Positions 17,953 to 26,467 of a stretch of 64,000 nucleotides of DNA are shown in pieces. Source of the stretch: Arsenicicoccus sp. oral taxon 190 (GTDB lineage Bacteria; Actinomycetota; Actinomycetes; Actinomycetales; Dermatophilaceae). The first letter of the stretch is position 1, and every line of letters starts with the position of its first letter. Below the pieces are notes generated by a model that saw only the letters and a list, made by a program, of their open reading frames with translations, did no database searches and had not been told where the DNA came from. The stretch lies in the NCBI RefSeq assembly GCF_001189535.1, contig NZ_CP012070.1:2480001-2544000 (forward strand), written 5' to 3'. The position numbers and the translations under genes are program-made.

Positions 17953-19697
17953 GACACCTTCTCCACGTGGACGGACTCGACTTCGTCGGCCAGCTCTTCG
18001 TCGTCCTCGTGGAACTCCAGCTGGCGACGCTTGCTTGCCACCAGGCCCTCGGGCCGGAAGCGCATCATGACGACGAGCAGCAGACCGAAGAGCAGCAGGC
18101 GGTACTCGCTGAAGAATCGCAGCTTCTCCGGGAGCAGCTTGAGGACCACGGCGCCGAGCAGCACGCCGCCGATGGTGCCCATGCCGCCGAGGACCACCGC
18201 GGCGAGCAGGAACGCGGACTCGAGGAACTGGTACTGGTCCGGCGTGACCGACTGGTCGTGGTGCGCCTTGACCGTGCCGGCGAGGCCGGCGAGGAAGGCG
18301 CCGCCGGCGAAGGCCAGCAGCTTGAGGCCGAAGACGTTGACGCCCATGGCCTCCGCGGCCTTCTCGTCCTCGCGGATCGCGATCCACCCACGACCGATGC
18401 GGCTGTCGTTGAGCCGGCTGAACACCAGGGTGATCAGGCCGATGAGCAGCAGCAGCAGGAAGTAGTAGTTGGCGAACCGGGGGATGTCCACGCCGAAGAT
18501 GTTGTGGGTGTCCCCGAAGTTGAAGCCGAAGAACTCCAGGTCGGGGATCGCGGGGATGCCGTTGGGGCCACGGGTGATGTTGGGGCCGTGGGCGCCGTCG
18601 AGGTTGTTCATGGCCAGCCGGAAGATCTCGCCGAAGGCCAGGGTCACGATCGCCAGGTAGTCGCCGGACACGCGCAGCGTCGGCGAGCCGATGATCAGGC
18701 CGAGGACGGCGGAGAAGCCGGCGCCCAGCAGCACCACGACCAGGAACGGCGGGTGCCACCCGATCGTCGCGAAGGTCGACTCCGACAGGGTCGCCGCCAC
18801 GTAGGCGCCCGCCCCGAGGAAGGCGATGTAGCCGAGGTCGAGCAGGCCCGCCAGGCCGACGACGATGTTGAGGCCGAGGGCGGTCGCCGCGAAGATGATG
18901 ACCTGCGTGGCGATCGACATGTTGGCGTTGGAGCCGCCCTGGGTGAAGGGGAAGGCGAAGGCCGCGACGAAGGCCGCCAGCAGCAGCACCCGGCTGTGGT
19001 GGGCGGCGACGATCGACAGCCAGTCGAAGAACCCGCCGCCCGCGAGCCCGGCCCCGGCCGCGAAGACGAACACCAGGAACAGCACGAACAGCCAGGCGTC
19101 GTCGATGCCGAGCCCGTATGCCGCCCCGAGCAGCACGAGGGCCACAAGCGCCACGATGACGAGGATCTCGACCCACGCCGGGAACCGCTGGTGCTGCTCG
19201 CGCCGCACCTTGTGCACCGGCAGCAGGAAGCCCGCGACGGCGACGAGCACCGCGCCGACGAGCCCGACCCAGAGGCCGGGGTCGGCCGCCGCCACCATGG
19301 CGGGGTCGGAGGCGGCGACGGCGACGAGGGCGAGCGCCATGAAGACCGTGGCCCCGATGCCGAGCGGCTTGAGGCCGGACGGCGACCCCAGACGGCGCCC
19401 GAACCGCGCGAGCGGGCCCTTGCGCACCAGCGTCATGAAGAGCGCCAGCAGACCCAGGACCACGGCGAAGAGCTGCACCGGCGCGGGGTTGCCGTAGAGC
19501 GTGACGTCCCCGAGCAGGTCGCGGTTGTAGGTCCACGACATGAAGCCGCTGACGACGAGCAGCACCGAGCCCGCGAGCCCGATCGCCCACGCCCGGGTCA
19601 GCGCCCGGTCCTGGCGGGGGTCGGTGGCGGGGTCGGCGGAGGACGGCATACGGCCCTCGGGAGAGGGAGAGGTGGAGGAGGAGGTGACGGTGCTCAT
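17949..19697 (-). CDS. livM: Branched-chain amino acid ABC transporter permease LivM, with extra N-terminal membrane domain
   Basis: LivM is one of the two membrane subunits of the LIV transporter. The protein has 582 residues, well over the 300-420 of classical LivM. Residues about 35-240 hold roughly six extra hydrophobic helices not found in the E. coli protein. The conserved core (about 240-550) carries GLNIVVGLAGLLDLGYIAFLG, GSPTLRVSGDYLAIVTLAFGE and GRGWIAIREDEKAAEAMG, the last being the coupling loop to the ATPases. The C-terminus is acidic. Start ATG 19697 overlaps the livH stop by 4 bp. The N-terminal domain may be lineage-specific; its role is unknown. Confidence 0.93.
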   Translation of the reverse strand: MSTVTSSSTSPSPEGRMPSSADPATDPRQDRALTRAWAIGLAGSVLLVVSGFMSWTYNRDLLGDVTLYGNPAPVQLFAVVLGLLALFMTLVRKGPLARFGRRLGSPSGLKPLGIGATVFMALALVAVAASDPAMVAAADPGLWVGLVGAVLVAVAGFLLPVHKVRREQHQRFPAWVEILVIVALVALVLLGAAYGLGIDDAWLFVLFLVFVFAAGAGLAGGGFFDWLSIVAAHHSRVLLLAAFVAAFAFPFTQGGSNANMSIATQVIIFAATALGLNIVVGLAGLLDLGYIAFLGAGAYVAATLSESTFATIGWHPPFLVVVLLGAGFSAVLGLIIGSPTLRVSGDYLAIVTLAFGEIFRLAMNNLDGAHGPNITRGPNGIPAIPDLEFFGFNFGDTHNIFGVDIPRFANYYFLLLLLIGLITLVFSRLNDSRIGRGWIAIREDEKAAEAMGVNVFGLKLLAFAGGAFLAGLAGTVKAHHDQSVTPDQYQFLESAFLLAAVVLGGMGTIGGVLLGAVVLKLLPEKLRFFSEYRLLLFGLLLVVMMRFRPEGLVASKRRQLEFHEDDEELADEVESVHVEKVS

Positions 19698-20641
19698 GCC
19701 CGGTCCACCACCCGCGCGCCCATGATCCCCTGGGGACGGAAGACGAGAAAGACGATAAGGAGCCCGAACGCCCACACGTCCTTCCAGTCCGAGGGGAAGA
19801 GGTTGGTGGCGAAGGCCTCGACGATGCCCAGGGCCACGCCGCCGACGACGGCGCCCTGGATGTTGCCGATGCCGCCGAGGACGGCGGCGGTGAAGGCCTT
19901 CAGGCCGTAGAGGAAGCCCATCCGGAAGCCGATGGTGGTGTCCTGCAGGCCCTGGGCGACGCCGGCGACCGCCGCGAGCGCCGCACCGAGGGCGAAGGAC
20001 ACGACGATGATCCGGTCCACGTCGACCCCCATCAGGCGGGCGGTGTCGGGGTCCTGGGAGACCGCCTGCATGCCGCGGCCGGTGCGGGTGCGGTTGACGA
20101 ACCACCACAGGAAGGCGGCGCAGACGAGCAGCGAGGCGATGGTGAACGCCGCGGGCCGGGCCAGGCTGACCCCGCCGAGGGACCAGGCCTCGCCGGTGAC
20201 CCCGTCGATGGCGGGGAAGGAGATCTTGGACTTGGCGGAGGGGAAGTGGAAGGGGTTCCAGTCCGTGACCAGGCTGGGGCGGTCGTAGAACAGGCGCACG
20301 CCCTCCTGCAGGATCACGGAGATGCCGATGGCGGTGATCAGCGGCGCGAGCCGGGGGGCGTGGCGCAGCGGGCGGTAGGCGATGCGCTCCATGAGGACGG
20401 CCACCAGGACCGAGGAGATGATGGCTCCCACGATCATGACGGGCAGCACCCAGAGCGCGTGCTGGTCCTTGAAGAGGATCAGGTAGGTCGACAGGGCCCC
20501 GAAGGCCCCGATCATGAAGACCTCGCCGTGGGCGAAGTTGATGAGCTGGACGATGCCGTAGACCACGGTGTAGCCCACGGCGATGAGGGCGTACAGGGAA
20601 CCGAGGGTCACTCCGTCCACGAGGTACTGCAGGATCTGCAT
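19694..20641 (-). CDS. livH: Branched-chain amino acid ABC transporter permease LivH
   Basis: LivH is the other membrane subunit. The protein has 315 residues and about eight helices, with the family sequences LYALIAVGYTVVYGIVQLINF near the N-terminus and GRGMQAVSQDPDTARLMG as the coupling loop near 190. ATG 20641 gives the canonical start MQILQYLVDGVTLGSLYAL. It is separated from livK by 152 bp containing a strong hairpin, whereas livH-M-G-F all overlap by 4 bp and should be made in fixed ratio. Confidence 0.95.
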   Translation of the reverse strand: MQILQYLVDGVTLGSLYALIAVGYTVVYGIVQLINFAHGEVFMIGAFGALSTYLILFKDQHALWVLPVMIVGAIISSVLVAVLMERIAYRPLRHAPRLAPLITAIGISVILQEGVRLFYDRPSLVTDWNPFHFPSAKSKISFPAIDGVTGEAWSLGGVSLARPAAFTIASLLVCAAFLWWFVNRTRTGRGMQAVSQDPDTARLMGVDVDRIIVVSFALGAALAAVAGVAQGLQDTTIGFRMGFLYGLKAFTAAVLGGIGNIQGAVVGGVALGIVEAFATNLFPSDWKDVWAFGLLIVFLVFRPQGIMGARVVDRA

Positions 20642-20674
20642 GCGTGCACCTTTGGTCGTGTGGTGAGCAGGGGA

Positions 20675-20707
20675 GGGGGCGGGGAGGTGGTCGACCTCCC
20701 CGCCCCC
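20675..20707 (-). terminator. Perfect 14-bp hairpin between livK and livH (partial terminator/attenuator)
   Basis: Arms 20675-20688 and 20694-20707 pair perfectly around a 5-base loop. The hairpin lies 86 bp after the livK stop and before the livH start. A leaky terminator or 3'-stabilising hairpin at this point would give excess binding protein over the membrane subunits, as is usual for ABC importers. Confidence 0.7.
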
Positions 20708-20793
20708 AGGAGCTGGTGCCGTATGTCGGGCGTCGGGGTCACCGGGACGAGCCGGTCACCCGGTCCGCCCCGGTCACCGGTGTCGCGACGGGC

Positions 20794-22032
20794 TCAGGCG
20801 GAGCCGGTCTTGGCCGGGACCCACTTGCCGCCCTCGACCTTGTAGGCGGTCAGGATGCGGGTCTTGGTGTCGCCGTACTCGTCGAACTCGACCTTGCCGG
20901 TGACGCCGTCGATGGAGACCTTGCCGAGCGCCTCGGACATCTTGGCGCGGGCGTCCTCGACGGTCTTGGCGTCCTTGAGGGCGGTCTTCGCGGCCTCGAT
21001 GATGGCGTTGGCGGCGTCGTAGGAGTAGGCGCCGTAGGCCTCGGACGGCTCGGCGTAGCCGGCCGCCTTGTAGTCCGCGAGGAAGGTCTTGCCCTTCTCC
21101 AGGGAGTCGGTCGGGGCGCCGACGGAGGTGGCGAGGTCACCGGTGGCGGTCGTGCCGGCCAGCTTGATGAAGTCGGCGGCGAAGATGCCGTCGCCACCCA
21201 TGATCGGCACGTTGAGCCCGGCGGCCTTGGCCTGCTTGGACAGCGGCCCGGCCTGCGGGTACTCACCGCCGTAGTAGATGGCCTTGGGGCCGGACGGCTT
21301 GATCTTGGAGATCACCGGGCCGTAGTTGGAGTCGTCGGGGTTGATGGTCTCGGCGGCCACGACCTTGCCGCCGCCCTTGGTGAACTCCTCCGAGAAGGCC
21401 TCGGCCAGACCCTGGCCGTAGGTCTTCTTGTCGTGGATCGTCGCGACCTCCTTGATGCCCTGCTCGAGGAGGTACTTCGCGGCGAAGGGGCCCTGCACGG
21501 AGTCGGTGGTGCAGGTGCGGAAGTAGGTGGGGTACATCCGCTGCGGGGCGTCCTTGAACTTCGCGCCACGGGTCAGCGAGGGGTTGGTGTTGGCGGGGGA
21601 GACCTGGACGATCTTGGCGGTCGACAGGACCGGCTGCACCGACTGCGAGGTCGAGGAGTTGAGCGTCCCCACCACGCCGATGACGTCCTTGTCGGCGGCG
21701 ATCGAGGTGGCGGCGTTCTTGGCGACGTCGGGCTTGGCCTCGTCGTCCTTGGTGACGACCTCGAACTTCCAGCCGGACACGGCGCCGGAGTCGTTCGCCT
21801 TCTTGGCGGCGAGCTCGACGGAGTGCTGGATGCCGAGACCCAGGGCGGACAGGTCGCCGGAGACGGGGGCGATGACGCCGATCTTGACGGTCTTGGTGGA
21901 CCCGGAGCCGGAGCCGCCCGAGCCACCGGAACCGCCGGACGAGCCGCTCTCGCCGCGCGATCCGCAGGCCGAGAGGGCGAGAGAGGCCGCGAGCGCGGTT
22001 GCGCCGAGAGCCATCCAGGAACGCTGCTGCAC
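20794..22032 (-). CDS. livK: Branched-chain amino acid ABC transporter, substrate-binding lipoprotein LivK
   Basis: LivK captures branched-chain amino acids outside the membrane. The protein has 412 residues. GTG 22032 is chosen because GGAGGAAA lies 5 bases upstream and it gives a full lipoprotein signal, with lipobox LSAC at about residues 21-24. A Gly/Ser linker (about 28-48) leads into a periplasmic-binding-protein type I domain, starting KIGVIAPVSGDLSALGLG. Ligand specificity is inferred from the liv gene context. Relatives also bind amides, urea or other amino acids, so leucine/isoleucine/valine is likely but not certain. Confidence 0.93.
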   Translation of the reverse strand: MQQRSWMALGATALAASLALSACGSRGESGSSGGSGGSGGSGSGSTKTVKIGVIAPVSGDLSALGLGIQHSVELAAKKANDSGAVSGWKFEVVTKDDEAKPDVAKNAATSIAADKDVIGVVGTLNSSTSQSVQPVLSTAKIVQVSPANTNPSLTRGAKFKDAPQRMYPTYFRTCTTDSVQGPFAAKYLLEQGIKEVATIHDKKTYGQGLAEAFSEEFTKGGGKVVAAETINPDDSNYGPVISKIKPSGPKAIYYGGEYPQAGPLSKQAKAAGLNVPIMGGDGIFAADFIKLAGTTATGDLATSVGAPTDSLEKGKTFLADYKAAGYAEPSEAYGAYSYDAANAIIEAAKTALKDAKTVEDARAKMSEALGKVSIDGVTGKVEFDEYGDTKTRILTAYKVEGGKWVPAKTGSA

Positions 22033-22092
22033 GTTTCCTCCAAGGGATGCAGGAGGCGGGGTCACCGCTGACGTCCGCCTTGAGTGGCCCTG

Positions 22093-22120
22093 ACAATAGG
22101 GCGGTGCGGGGGCCCGCACC
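22093..22120 (-). promoter_or_regulatory. livK promoter (-10 TATTGT) with an adjacent palindrome
   Basis: On the minus strand TATTGT (22098-22093) lies about 60 bp before GTG 22032. Just upstream is the palindrome GGTGCGGG-GG-CCCGCACC (22103-22120), in the spacer or -35 region where a repressor could bind. The regulator is unknown. The rest of the 360-bp gap between livK and uvrC holds no gene that I can support. Confidence 0.5.
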
Positions 22121-22364
22121 AGGGTTTGAGGCCGACGTGGTGTCGGCCGTGACAGGGTCGTGACCTGACGGGTTGAGTGCCCGGGGGTGCCGTTTGTCAT
22201 GGTTTGTGGCTGTTTGCCTGCCGTATGGCGCCGGGCCTTGGCGCTGGACGACCGTTCGTCCCGCCATACCGACCGCTCGTCTCGTGCCGGTCCGCATGCT
22301 CGAGATGAGTCACCTCTTCACCCGATCGGCCCTCAGCAGGGTGTCGCGCGAGCGACCCGAGGGT

Positions 22365-22387
22365 CTGTCGGTGCCGCGACATACCCT
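22365..22387 (+). promoter_or_regulatory. RecA-NDp/PafBC-type DNA-damage promoter of uvrC
   Basis: cTGTCGGTG (22365-22373), exactly 8 bases, TACCCT (22382-22387), then 6 bases to GTG 22394. This is the third copy of the architecture seen at uvrB and uvrA. It shows that translation starts at GTG 22394, not at in-frame codons far upstream. Confidence 0.8.
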
Positions 22388-22393
22388 GGGGCC

Positions 22394-24430
22394 GTGGCTG
22401 ATCCCTCGACCTACCGCCCTCGCCCCGGCGAGATCCCCGTGGACCCGGGCGTCTACCGGTTCCGTGACAAGGAGGGGCGGGTCATCTACGTCGGCAAGGC
22501 CAAGAGCCTGCGCAGCCGGCTGAGCTCCTACTTCCAGGACATCGCGGCGCTGCACCCCCGCACCCGCCGCATGGTCACCACCGGCGCCAGCGTCGAGTGG
22601 ACCGTCGTCAAGACCGAGGTCGAGGCGCTGCAGCTGGAGTACTCCTGGATCAAGGAGTTCGACCCGCGCTTCAACGTCAAGTACCGCGACGACAAGTCCT
22701 ACCCCTACCTCGCGGTGACGATGGGCGAGGAGTTCCCGCGGGCCCAGGTGATGCGGGGCGCCAAGCGCAAGGGCACCCGCTACTTCGGTCCCTACGGTCA
22801 CGCCTGGGCGATCCGGGAGACCCTGGACCTGCTGCTCAAGGTCTTCCCGCTGCGCACCTGCTCCGCCGGCGTCTTCCGGCGCGCCGAGCAGGTGGGTCGC
22901 CCGTGCCTGCTCGGCTACATCGACAAGTGCTCCGCGCCCTGCGTCGGGCGGGTGACGGCCGAGGAGCACCGCGAGATCGCCGAGGACTTCTGCGACTTCA
23001 TGGCGGGCAGCACCACGAGGTTCGTGCGCCGCGTGGAGCGCGAGATGCAGGCCGCCTCCCAGGCGCTGGAGTTCGAGCGGGCCGCGATGCTGCGCGACAA
23101 CCTGCAGGCGATGACCAAGGCCCTGGAGAAGTCTGCCGTCGTGCTCGGCGACGCCACCGACGCCGACGTCTTCGCCGTCGCCGACGACGAGCTGGAGGCC
23201 GCGGTGCAGGTCTTCCACGTGCGCGGCGGCCGCATCCGCGGCCAGCGGGGGTGGGTGGTGGAGCGCGACTCCGAGGACGTCGCCTCGCTCTCCGGGCTCA
23301 CCGAGCGCCTCCTCCAGCAGGTGTATGGCGGGGAGTCCGGCGACGGCGTCCCCCGCGAGGTGCTGGTCCCCGTGCTGCCCGACGACGCCGCCGCGGTCGA
23401 GGAGTGGCTGTCCGGGCTGCGCGGCTCGCGGGTCGACGTGCGGGTGCCGCGGCGCGGCGACAAGCGCGCCCTGCTCGAGACGGTCCGGCGCAACGCCGAC
23501 CAGGCGCTGGCGCGGCACAAGGTCAGCCGGGCCGGCGACCTCACGGCGCGCAGCCAGGCGCTGCAGGAGCTGCAGGAGGCGCTCGAGCTCGACGACGCCC
23601 CGCTGCGCGTCGAGTGCTACGACGTGTCGCACGTCCAGGGCACCAACGTGGTCGCGTCGATGGTGGTCTTCGAGGACGGCCTGCCCCGCAAGGCGGAGTA
23701 CCGCCGCTTCATCGTCCGCGGCGACGGGCCGCCCGGGGAGGCCCCGGTGGTCGACGACACCGCGGCGATGCGCGAGGTGCTGACCCGCCGCTTCCGGCGG
23801 CACGTGGCGCAGTCGGTCGCGGGTGGCGAGGAGGGGCAGGACGGCCCCCAGGTCACCGAGCTGACCCGCAGCGGCGAGGTCGCCGCGGACCCGGCGCCGG
23901 ACGTGCCGGCCGGCATCGACCCCGAGACGGGGCGGGCCAGGCGGTTCGCCTACGCCCCTCAGCTGGTCGTGGTCGACGGCGGCCTGCCCCAGGTCAATGC
24001 CGCCCAGGCGGTGCTGGACGAGCTCGGGGTGGACGACGTCGCGCTCGTGGGTCTCGCCAAGCGCCTCGAGGAGGTCTGGGTGCCGGGGCAGGAGTTCCCC
24101 GTCATCCTGCCCCGCACCAGCGAGGGGCTCTACCTGCTGCAGCGGGTCCGGGACGAGGCGCACCGATTCGCGATCACCTTCCACCGGCAGCGGCGCTCCA
24201 AGGCCATGACCACCAGCGCGCTGGACGGCATACCGGGGCTCGGGGCGGCGCGGCAGAAGGCGCTGCTCAAGACCTTTGGCTCGGTCAAGCGGCTGCGCGC
24301 CGCCAGCGTCGAGGAGCTGCAGGCCGTGCCGGGCATCGGACCGGCCCTCGCCGAGACGGTGCACGAGCGGCTGGGCGCAGGCGCGGCGGAGCCGGCGATC
24401 AACCTCACGACCGGTGAGGTCATCTCCTAG
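22394..24430 (+). CDS. uvrC: Excinuclease ABC subunit C
   Basis: UvrC makes both incisions around a lesion bound by UvrB. The protein has 678 residues. The GIY-YIG nuclease (3' cut) is N-terminal: GVYRFRDKEGRVIYVGKAK (about 19-37). A UVR motif follows near 215-245, the RNase H-like 5' nuclease lies at about 395-590 (DVSHVQGTNVVASMVVF, VVVDGGLPQVNAA), and two helix-hairpin-helix repeats end the protein (IPGLGAARQKALLKTFGS, VPGIGPALAE). An insertion of about 40 residues rich in Gly/Glu/Pro lies inside the RNase H domain. The start is set by the leaderless promoter. It is followed closely by rapZ, which has its own promoter. Confidence 0.97.
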   Translation: MADPSTYRPRPGEIPVDPGVYRFRDKEGRVIYVGKAKSLRSRLSSYFQDIAALHPRTRRMVTTGASVEWTVVKTEVEALQLEYSWIKEFDPRFNVKYRDDKSYPYLAVTMGEEFPRAQVMRGAKRKGTRYFGPYGHAWAIRETLDLLLKVFPLRTCSAGVFRRAEQVGRPCLLGYIDKCSAPCVGRVTAEEHREIAEDFCDFMAGSTTRFVRRVEREMQAASQALEFERAAMLRDNLQAMTKALEKSAVVLGDATDADVFAVADDELEAAVQVFHVRGGRIRGQRGWVVERDSEDVASLSGLTERLLQQVYGGESGDGVPREVLVPVLPDDAAAVEEWLSGLRGSRVDVRVPRRGDKRALLETVRRNADQALARHKVSRAGDLTARSQALQELQEALELDDAPLRVECYDVSHVQGTNVVASMVVFEDGLPRKAEYRRFIVRGDGPPGEAPVVDDTAAMREVLTRRFRRHVAQSVAGGEEGQDGPQVTELTRSGEVAADPAPDVPAGIDPETGRARRFAYAPQLVVVDGGLPQVNAAQAVLDELGVDDVALVGLAKRLEEVWVPGQEFPVILPRTSEGLYLLQRVRDEAHRFAITFHRQRRSKAMTTSALDGIPGLGAARQKALLKTFGSVKRLRAASVEELQAVPGIGPALAETVHERLGAGAAEPAINLTTGEVIS

Positions 24431-24463
24431 GCCCAGCTTCGGCTGAGGCGCAGCCGGGGGACC

Positions 24464-24469
24464 TAGACT
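24464..24469 (+). promoter_or_regulatory. -10 element TAGACT upstream of rapZ
   Basis: TAGACT lies 31 bases before GTG 24501, giving a short leader that contains AGGAG (24490-24494) as ribosome site. This promoter would serve rapZ-yvcK and possibly whiA. Confidence 0.5.
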
Positions 24470-24500
24470 GGCGCGGACCCCGTCTTGCGAAGGAGCCACC

Positions 24501-25439
24501 GTGGCCGAGCCCACCACGTCAGCCCGCGGCACGTCGCGCGGGCAGGACCCCGACACCGCCGACATGCCCCAGGTGTCCGGCAAGCACGAGTTCGTCGTGG
24601 TGACCGGGTTGTCGGGGGCGGGGCGCTCGACCGCGTCCAACGTGCTGCAGGACACCGGGTGGTACGTCACCGACAACCTCCCCCCGCAGATGCTCGCCCC
24701 GATGGCCACGCTGCTGCTCGACAAGCAGCCGGAGGTGCTGCGGGTCGCCGCGGTCGTCGACGTCCGCTCCCGCACGATGTTCGCCTCCCTGTCGGAGGCG
24801 CTGCAGGAGCTGCGCGACCTGGGCTGGCAGCCCCGCGTCGTCTTCCTCGACGCGACCGACGAGACGCTGGTGCGGCGGTTCGAGAGCGTGCGGCGCCCCC
24901 ACCCGCTGCAGGGCGAGGGGGGCCTGCTGGAGGCGATCCAGGCCGAGCGCGAGCTGCTCGGCGACATCCGGTCGGTGGCGGACGTCATCGTCGACACCTC
25001 CGGCTTCAACGTCCACCAGTTCTCCGCCAAGATCAGCCAGATCTTCGACACCGAGCGGGGGCCACGGCTCCGCATCGCGGTCATGTCCTTCGGGTTCAAG
25101 TACGGCATCCCGCTCGACGCCGACATCGTGCTGGACATGCGCTTCCTGCCCAACCCCTTCTGGGTGCCCGAGCTGCGCAGCAAGACCGGCCGCGACCCCG
25201 AGGTCGCGGGCTTCGTCTTCGACCAGCTGGGCGCGGACGAGTTCGTCGAGCGCGCCGTGGCGATGATGGACGCGATGATCTCCGGCTACGTCCGCGAGGG
25301 CCGGCGCTACGTCACCCTGGCCGTGGGGTGCACCGGCGGCAAGCACCGATCCGTCGCCGTCGCCGAGCGGCTGTCCCGCGAGCTCGCCGGGCCGGAGGTC
25401 GGCACCCTCACCGTCCACCGAGACCTGGGGCGCGAGTGA
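24501..25439 (+). CDS. rapZ: RNase adapter protein RapZ (YvcJ family P-loop protein)
   Basis: RapZ/YvcJ proteins are GTP/ATP-binding regulators. In enterobacteria RapZ steers RNase E to a small RNA controlling amino-sugar synthesis, but in Actinobacteria the role is unclear. The protein has 312 residues. The P-loop GLSGAGRST is near 37-45, with Arg where Lys is standard; I believe this is normal for actinobacterial homologues. The C-terminal domain has the conserved SFGFKYGIPLDADIVLDMRF and GCTGGKHRSVAVAE, the latter a metabolite-binding site. GTG 24501 has AGGAG 6 bases upstream. The stop codon overlaps the yvcK start (GTGA). Confidence 0.93.
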   Translation: MAEPTTSARGTSRGQDPDTADMPQVSGKHEFVVVTGLSGAGRSTASNVLQDTGWYVTDNLPPQMLAPMATLLLDKQPEVLRVAAVVDVRSRTMFASLSEALQELRDLGWQPRVVFLDATDETLVRRFESVRRPHPLQGEGGLLEAIQAERELLGDIRSVADVIVDTSGFNVHQFSAKISQIFDTERGPRLRIAVMSFGFKYGIPLDADIVLDMRFLPNPFWVPELRSKTGRDPEVAGFVFDQLGADEFVERAVAMMDAMISGYVREGRRYVTLAVGCTGGKHRSVAVAERLSRELAGPEVGTLTVHRDLGRE

Positions 25440-26374
25440 GGGGCCGCCGGGTCGTCGCGCTCGGCGGCGGCCACGGCCTCGCCGCCTCCCTCGCGGCGCT
25501 GCGCCTCGTGACCGACCAGATCACGGCGGTGGTGACGGTCGCCGACGACGGCGGCTCCTCCGGCCGGTTGCGCCAGGAGTTCGACGTCCTCCCTCCTGGT
25601 GACCTTCGTATGGCGCTCGCGGCGCTTTGCAACGACGACGAGTGGGGGACCACCTGGGCCGCGGTGCTGCAGCAGCGCTTCGCGGGGGAGGGGCCGCTCG
25701 CCGGGCACAGCCTCGGCAACCTGCTGATCCTGTCGCTGTGGGAGCACTACGGCGACACCGTGCGGGGGCTCGACATGGTGGGCCGGCTGCTCAACGCCCG
25801 GGGCCGGGTGCTGCCGATGGCGGCCGTGCCGCTGACGATCGAGGCGGTCGTCAAGGGGCTGGACGGCCTCAACCCCGACCTGCACCGGGTGGTCCGCGGC
25901 CAGGCGCAGGTCGCGTCGACGCGCGGTCAGGTGGTCTCGGTGAGCGTCGTGCCACCCTCCCCGCCGGCCCACCCGGAGGCGCTGCAGGCCGTCGAGGAGG
26001 CGGAGTGGGCCGTGCTCGGGCCCGGCTCGTGGTTCACCTCCGTCATGCCGCACCTGCTGGTGCCCGAGCTGCGCGACGCGCTGCTCGGCACGTCCGCCCG
26101 GCGGCTGCTCAACCTCAACCTCGAGCTCGACACCCACGAGACGACGGGGTTCACGGCCGAGCGGCACCTGGAGGTCCTCGCCGGCCACGTCCCGGGGCTG
26201 CACCTCGACGTGGTGCTCGCAGACCCCTCGGTGATCATCGACGAGGCGTCGCTGCGCGCCACGGCGGCCTCGCTGGGCGCGGAGCTGGTCATCGCCAATG
26301 TCGCGGTCCCCGGCCGCCCGGGGCACCACGACTCGCTGCGGCTGGCCGCCGCCTACCGTGACATCATGAGTTGA
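25436..26374 (+). CDS. yvcK: YvcK/CofD-like gluconeogenesis factor
   Basis: YvcK binds UDP-sugars and is needed for growth on gluconeogenic carbon and normal cell-wall synthesis in Bacillus and mycobacteria (where it is CuvA). The protein has 312 residues with the family opening VVALGGGHGLAASLAALR (glycine-rich nucleotide loop), VADDGGSSGRLRQEF, and ALCNDDEWG. GTG 25436 overlaps the rapZ stop by 4 bp, so translation is coupled. The rapZ-yvcK-whiA order is one of the most conserved in Gram-positive bacteria. Confidence 0.93.
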   Translation: MRGRRVVALGGGHGLAASLAALRLVTDQITAVVTVADDGGSSGRLRQEFDVLPPGDLRMALAALCNDDEWGTTWAAVLQQRFAGEGPLAGHSLGNLLILSLWEHYGDTVRGLDMVGRLLNARGRVLPMAAVPLTIEAVVKGLDGLNPDLHRVVRGQAQVASTRGQVVSVSVVPPSPPAHPEALQAVEEAEWAVLGPGSWFTSVMPHLLVPELRDALLGTSARRLLNLNLELDTHETTGFTAERHLEVLAGHVPGLHLDVVLADPSVIIDEASLRATAASLGAELVIANVAVPGRPGHHDSLRLAAAYRDIMS

Positions 26375-26467
26375 CGGCGGCTACGGTCCGCTGTCAACGT
26401 CACACCTGTCGTGCCCGATTCACCCGTTTCGCCCGCTTTCCGCACCCCTACCTGTCAGGATGTACCC

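Noticed and set aside
22310..25183. 957-codon minus-strand open frame opposite uvrC and rapZ
   Set aside because: Same artefact. It crosses two well-supported plus-strand genes and their promoters and has no recognisable domain.
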